Below the pieces are notes generated by a model. The model had not been told where the DNA came from and searched no databases. It saw only the letters and a list, made by a program, of their open reading frames with translations. The position numbers and the translations under genes were made by a program. A stretch of DNA of 64,000 nucleotides from Agelaius tricolor (taxonomy: Eukaryota; Chordata; Aves; Passeriformes; Icteridae). Numbering within the stretch: position 1 is the first letter of the stretch; every line of letters starts with the position of its first letter. The stretch is from contig JALJCS010000037.1 in NCBI GenBank assembly GCA_023055355.1, forward strand, positions 6,138,001 to 6,202,000, given 5' to 3'. Below, piece by piece: positions 59,101 through 64,000 of the stretch.

Positions 59101-62100
59101 GGGTGAGCTTTTATGTGTAATCCCTGAGTAACATTCCAGAGAGAAGTATTTTGGAGGGGGGGAAAGCCCAACTCTTAACTGTTTCAAATAATGGTTACAT
59201 TTGAAAGTCAAAAAAGATGTAAAACCTTTCTTTCCTAGACCTATTACCAGCACAAACTGTACCAGAATTTACGACGCTTTTATTATGGCAGCATAACTCT
59301 ACCGTGGACGCTCTCGCTCTGGACTATTCCTTAAGAAACAAAGTCCCCGAGAGAACTAAAACAAAATTAGCCAAAAATATTGGGCTGGATGATTTCAAAG
59401 GCTATGTACTAAAGGCCAAACACTTGTAATAATAGTAATGAGCGGACTAAAAGTTAAAGCATTACTCAGTTCAAAGATATCTTGTTCTCACAGAAGACTG
59501 TAAAAAAACTCTATTTTTCTGGGTCTGTTTTGTGCATTTAGATGTACCTTCTACTCCTTTCCACTGTATGCGAATGTTTATGACAAGGTGGGAGGACCTC
59601 ATGCAACCTTCTAGAAGTAAAGAAAGACAAGCCAGTCAAGAAAGGCAAAATTGTTAATGGTAGGTGGAAAGAGGGAGGCCAAGAATAGAAAACAAAAGAA
59701 CAATAATAATTGAACGCCCTCCCTGTCTTCTGTGAAAAGAAAAGGCACAGACAAGAAAGAACAACTGCAAAATTCTCACGAGAAAAACGCACTTGATCTG
59801 GCTCAAGTATTTTGTGCTACATTTCTTGCTGTTTTCTCATGCCAAACATCTTAACCATTGAAGGTGTCCCTTTTCTCTTTCTGGAATACAGCTAGGAAGA
59901 TGGCTGTGTCATTGCTGTCAAGCTGTTATTCTCAGAGGTGTCCAGTTGAAAGTCCTAGATGAACTGCTTTGCTCTGTCTCTTTAATATGGCATGACTTAA
60001 CCACTTACAGTTTCAGCAGCTGAACTTGCCCAGCCCTACAATTCTTTAATCTTTGAATGGTTATATTAGCTCCTTGGCAACTGGCATTTGTAAGTCCATG
60101 CAACTGTGCAGAATTTGCACGATGAGATGATGCCAAATGAGTCATGGCAGTAGATTAACTAGGACATGCAAAGCAGAGAGGAGGGAATGAGAGCACAAGA
60201 AGAGGGTACAATCTCCTTTTTTTCTGCAACAGGGCTAACACCGTAGAAATCAAAAGGAACACAAATCCTCCTAGGGGTAGTTCTTGCAAAAAACAAAGAC
60301 TTCTTTTTGTGTTCACAGATCACAGCAAAATGCGGATGACAAAACCAGGCCATTAAGTCACATCCAGTATGAAGCAGTATGAAAGAGGAAAGCAGCTGAG
60401 AGCGTCAACCCTGCTGAGTAGTCTCAGTATTCTTCTCGACATTAGCAGAAATTTGAAATGAGTCTCTGAAAATTACAAAGGAGGCAGAAGAAAAGGGAGC
60501 AATGACTCCTCTGGCATAGTGTTTCCTAACAGGGATCTTCAAAATGTAAAGATTGTATCATCCTTTCAACTGAAGGAAGGTATTAAAACAACAGGAAGGA
60601 AATGGCATCACATGCTAGAAAGACTGGGCAGTGCACTTCTAGACAGAAAGGCCACTGATGGAAAACCGACTAAACTGGCCCCAATGCAGCAGCATTGTAT
60701 TAAAGCCCAAAAATACCCACCGCTTCACTCTTTGCCATTCCATTCATATGGACACAGCAGCTCTGCAACATTCCTACTGATCATCTCCTTGGCAAACTGG
60801 GAGTGAGGGTCCCTAGTGATGCAGAGTCCCCAGGCAAGTGCAGAGGGGAGCTGCTTTTTTGCAAAAACCAGGCTTTTGAAGCACTCAGGCCTTTATCAGT
60901 TCCATAGCTTTAAGCCATAACAAAATTCATTCAACCAACCATCATACACCACGCTGTGAACACGTGACCATTCTAGAACTTGTTGATCTACCTCTGATTC
61001 AGCGGCCTCACCTTCCCATAGTCCTTTTCTACTTAGCCAAAGTATCGGGCCTCAGCCCAAGGCCTTCCTTTTGTAAGCTTCTACCTATATGCAGCAGCAA
61101 ACCACTATTTTCTTCCGTGCCAAGAGTTTAGGTAGATGATTTGCATCTGCCCTTCCGGTGAAACATAATGGGGAGAGAAAATTCTGTCGGAAATGTTCAG
61201 TCATTCAGTTTTCTAGACAGGCCAAATCAAAAGAAAAGCAAGCTATAGGATTGTGTACTTGCTCTTACAAAGCACCTGCTGCCCTCTGCCAATGAACTAG
61301 CAGAAAACCAGCAAAAATAAGACTTGAGGCAAACAAGCCTTTGAAGGGAATTATGACATGATAAAGAAAGACAACACATTTCCAGCTTGTTGAGATACTT
61401 GAAATGTCAGCAAAGGCTTGAGGGCAAAGGCTGAACGAATGGGGAAAGGTTACAAGAATCCCAAGAAAAACATGACCATGGATTAAAAGAATCCCAACAG
61501 GTCAACTGACCTGTTGAAGTTTTCAGGAAATCAGTGGCTGCTGATTTAGATAGGCCATTCAAGTTAATTTCCCCGTGCACCTTCCACTCCTTTTTCACCT
61601 GTCACCATCACAGGGTGAATTGGGACCATGGAATCACAATTCTTTGGATTCTGTTCTTAGCTTTAGGAGACAACTACAGCAGCTGAAGTAGCTGTTACTG
61701 ATGTGATACCCAGGAACACAGAGTTGACATATTTCATTCATGTCCAATCACAACTAGCCATATCTAAGAGGATAGGATTGGCCTCTTTTCATGATGCTTT
61801 TCTTATTTTACAGCCTGCTATGATTCTGCTGAAACTTTTTCATTAGTTTCTCTCTAAAAAGGAGAAAGTCCAATGTCCCTCCCTACTGGTGCAGGTTTAC
61901 CATTCGGTTTGTCGAGTCTAAAAATGGAATTGGAACTAGCAGGAATTACTGTGTTTAAAGCGTCCGGTCCGTTCAGACAGTCTCAGGTCGATAAAAGCCT
62001 AGATGTTATTGGCTAAATACTGTTTCCCCCAAGAGCAGACGCACGCAATTTAATCCAACTTTTTATAACAAACGCCAATAATACAGAATCCAGTCATACA

Positions 62101-62663
62101 AAAGAGTCACAAAGAAGCAGGAAGAATTATCGGACCATTTATGGTAGCAAACTTCTCACCTTCTTTTGGAGTGAGCATAATCTGCTAGCTGAAGTAGCAA
62201 ACTTGAGGACAGAAATCGCCCTACTATTGAGAAGTTGTTGACAAGAGAACCACCTAAGCTGTGTGACTTTCCCTTTTCTATTCATTGGTCAAGCCTAGTA
62301 GCCTAAAATTTACGGGCTCAATCAAAGACAAATGCAATCTAGTCAGAGGTCTATGAAAAGTCCAAAACTAATCAGAATTCTTCTTAGACAATGGAAATGG
62401 AAGCAGAGCTACCAATTTCCTTGCCACATATCCCTAAAACTCATTCCTTTCTAGTCATAACTAATGTATAGCCACCAGTACAATCAGGAAAAGATGAAAC
62501 TTACAGATGTCAGCAAGGGAAGGATTTGAAAGAACTATTCCCATTATTCATCGTCTAGACAGCAACGATCATTAAAATCAGAGCCCTTTTAGAAGGGCTT
62601 TCCTTGTGGGAAATTCAGGACTCCAGGACAACGGAGCAAGAGGATTAAGCAGAAGCCGTTGAT
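56132..62663. other. Unrecognised non-coding DNA, copy 2
   Basis: Second copy of 1121-7633. It carries an extra 18 bp at ~58240. No gene recognised. Confidence 0.6.
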
Positions 62664-62991
62664 TGTTGACACGATGCACTTACACATTCTAAATCTCTGC
62701 ACATGCCAGGCCCGCATTTTTATCTTGGTGCCTTTGTTATGTCCACACATTCTGTGTGTACCTCTCAAAAGATACGTTTGGTTACAGTCCAGGCGCTTTG
62801 CTGCCCCCCGTTATCGAGTTCTTGTAGTCTTGGAATTTGGTTTCTCAACTTCTCTTTCTTCTTTTAGCACGGCTTATGTCTTAGTAACCTTGATGAATTC
62901 CAGAGGGCTCTGAGAAAATTCTGATAAGAACATATTCCAGCTGGATGGCTGGTGCACCCTGTAGTCTAAGAGGTTCAGCTACATTGCTACA
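62664..62991 (-). mobile_element. Probable 3' LTR of alpharetrovirus-like provirus (copy 2)
   Basis: Second copy of 7634-7961, starting TGTAGCAATG on the minus strand after a polypurine tract at 62992-63006. The far end is approximate. Confidence 0.55.
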
Positions 62992-63018
62992 ATTTCCCCC
63001 TTCTTCATCTTGCACCAG

Positions 63019-63525
63019 CTAAACCCTTTTCACTGTATTTACTTCCAAGAGGCTCACCAGTTTCATGATGCATGGAATAACAAGAAGCAATATAATAATG
63101 ACTACTAGTAACAACAAAGTTCCCTTGACAAGATCTTCCAACCATCGAGTTGTTTCCCATCTCTCAAACCATTCATGCGTAACCCTCTCATTCCCAATCA
63201 ATTTCTTCATGTTATCTTGTCCTTGTTTGAGTTTCCAGTGAATGACTGCAGAAGGGTTAGAGAGGTTCAAAAAACACATTCCTTCAAAATCCTCACACTC
63301 GTGCCCATGTGCTAACAAGAAAGCTAGAGCAGCATTATTTTGCAGTGTGCAATGACTAATGGTATCTACACCAGTGAGAAGCTGATTTAAAATCGCTGAT
63401 CTTACCTTGAGTTGGTTGACCACCCAGCAGCGCAACTTATTAAGCATACTCAAAGCTTGACCAACAGCGACACCTGCTGTCAGGAATGGCACAATTAATC
63501 GAGAGGAGTGCCCAAACCTGTACAC
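63019..63525 (-). pseudogene. Retroviral Env TM fragment, alpharetrovirus-like (copy 2)
   Basis: Second copy of the fragment at 7989-8480, 168 codons against 163. It holds five extra codons (residues RVTHE) between the helical region and the tryptophan-rich pre-membrane segment. All other residues are identical in the two copies. The extra 15 bp lie between two CATTC words, so copy 1 probably lost them by slippage; the reverse is also possible. It lacks an ATG start and the SU subunit, and has the same Cys-X6-Cys-Phe loop. Confidence 0.85.
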
Positions 63526-63549
63526 AACTGAGGCAAGGGCGTCTTAAGC

Positions 63550-64000
63550 GTATGCTTCTTCTTTCAGATCCCGGGAGGCGAAGAATCGAGTTCTTCGCGC
63601 CCAGAGCATTGTGCCGGTGGCGGTACGCTCCGGTGCGGCGCTTGTGCCGAAAGACGCCCGGGACACAATGCCGGTGGTGTTAATATTTGTTTGTCGCGTT
63701 TCGGAAGCTGCTGCTAGCCGAGTCCCCCGGAGGCGAAGAAGCGGCTTCTTCGCACACAGAGCATTGGGCCGGTCGCGGTGAGCGCTGGAGAGCGGCTTGT
63801 GCCGAAAGACGCCGCGTACCGGCACTTAGCATCGGAGAGCTCCGTATCTCTGTCTTCTGCGTGTCTTGCCGCTCAACATTCAGCAAGAAGCTTTTTCACC
63901 ATATCTTGCAAAGAGAAACTCTGCCAGTATAGAAAACATCCAAAATCCTGTTCTAAAGCTGGCACAGAGGTCTGAAAAGAGTTTTGCAATACGGAAAAGA
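63550..64000. repeat. 431-bp CpG-rich satellite, start of copy 2 (cut by window end)
   Basis: It contains the first two cores, at ~63578 (shortened unit, loop variant) and ~63733 (perfect palindrome), with the same 155-bp spacing as copy 1. It carries a few substitutions against 8505-8955 (e.g. ggtgcggcgc against ggtgctgcgc). The rest of the array lies beyond the window. Confidence 0.92.

Larger units (their letters stand above)
55006..64000 (+). repeat. Copy 2 (partial) of the ~55 kb direct repeat
   Basis: This is the second copy of the segment at 1-8955, in direct orientation. It is cut by the window end inside the 431-bp satellite. Copy-specific differences include 21 rather than 18 TG units, an extra 18 bp at ~58240 (a local duplication of a GACAGTAAAATTC stretch), and an extra in-frame 15 bp at ~63176 in the Env TM fragment. 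Confidence 0.95.

Noticed and set aside
1..64000. Calling the locus W chromosome or germline-restricted chromosome
   Set aside because: Repeat density and amplification fit, but no diagnostic gene was identified; kept only as inference in the summary.

Overview
The window looks like a repeat-rich piece of a bird genome, most likely a songbird. It carries CR1 LINE fragments, which are typical of birds, and several LTR families. I could recognise no complete host gene. The density of young nested LTRs and a ~55 kb direct repeat would suit a W chromosome or another heterochromatic, ampliconic region, but that is inference; nothing in the sequence names the chromosome.

Layout. Bases 1-8955 recur in the same orientation at 55006-64000 with about 99.8% identity, so the window holds slightly more than one period of a direct repeat of ~55,005-55,045 bp. 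Each copy starts with AGGCAAGG-type low-complexity DNA, a (TG)n tract and degenerate repeats. About 6.5 kb of unrecognised DNA follows, then the 3' end of an alpharetrovirus-like provirus on the minus strand (Env TM fragment, polypurine tract, LTR). A CpG-rich 431-bp tandem satellite comes next; each of its units carries a hairpin-forming palindrome. Copy 1 of the satellite runs from ~8505 to ~11200. Copy 2 is cut by the window end.

Between 11.2 and 18.3 kb lie a 345-bp tandem duplication with (GAAA)n tracts, two CR1 fragments and a solo LTR nested in one of them. From 18345 to 31066 there is a degenerate but nearly full-length provirus on the minus strand ('provirus A'): 5' LTR, PBS-like site, gag, pro, pol, env, 3' LTR. 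It is broken by stops, frameshifts, a poly-C tract next to the reverse transcriptase catalytic motif, and two later LTR insertions. Insertion order can be read from target-site duplications and empty sites: provirus A, then solo LTRs of family B (TGTCCT...GACA ends), then a third LTR inside one of these. Four family-B LTRs are present (20155, 28979, 32083, 46172); three have perfect 5-bp target duplications.

From 31 to 54 kb the DNA is mostly unrecognised, with scattered CR1 pieces, more LTRs (43.1-44.2 kb, 48.4-49.6 kb) and degenerate repeats at 51-52.3 kb related to those at 0.5-1.1 kb. A strand switch from TTGCCTT-type to AGGCAAG-type low-complexity DNA at ~54.28 kb leads into the second copy of the 55 kb repeat. 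Two possible host exons (18032-18216 minus, 31839-31969 plus) have open frames between consensus splice sites but could not be identified.

The window holds no bacterial features, CRISPR array, rRNA or tRNA gene that I could recognise.
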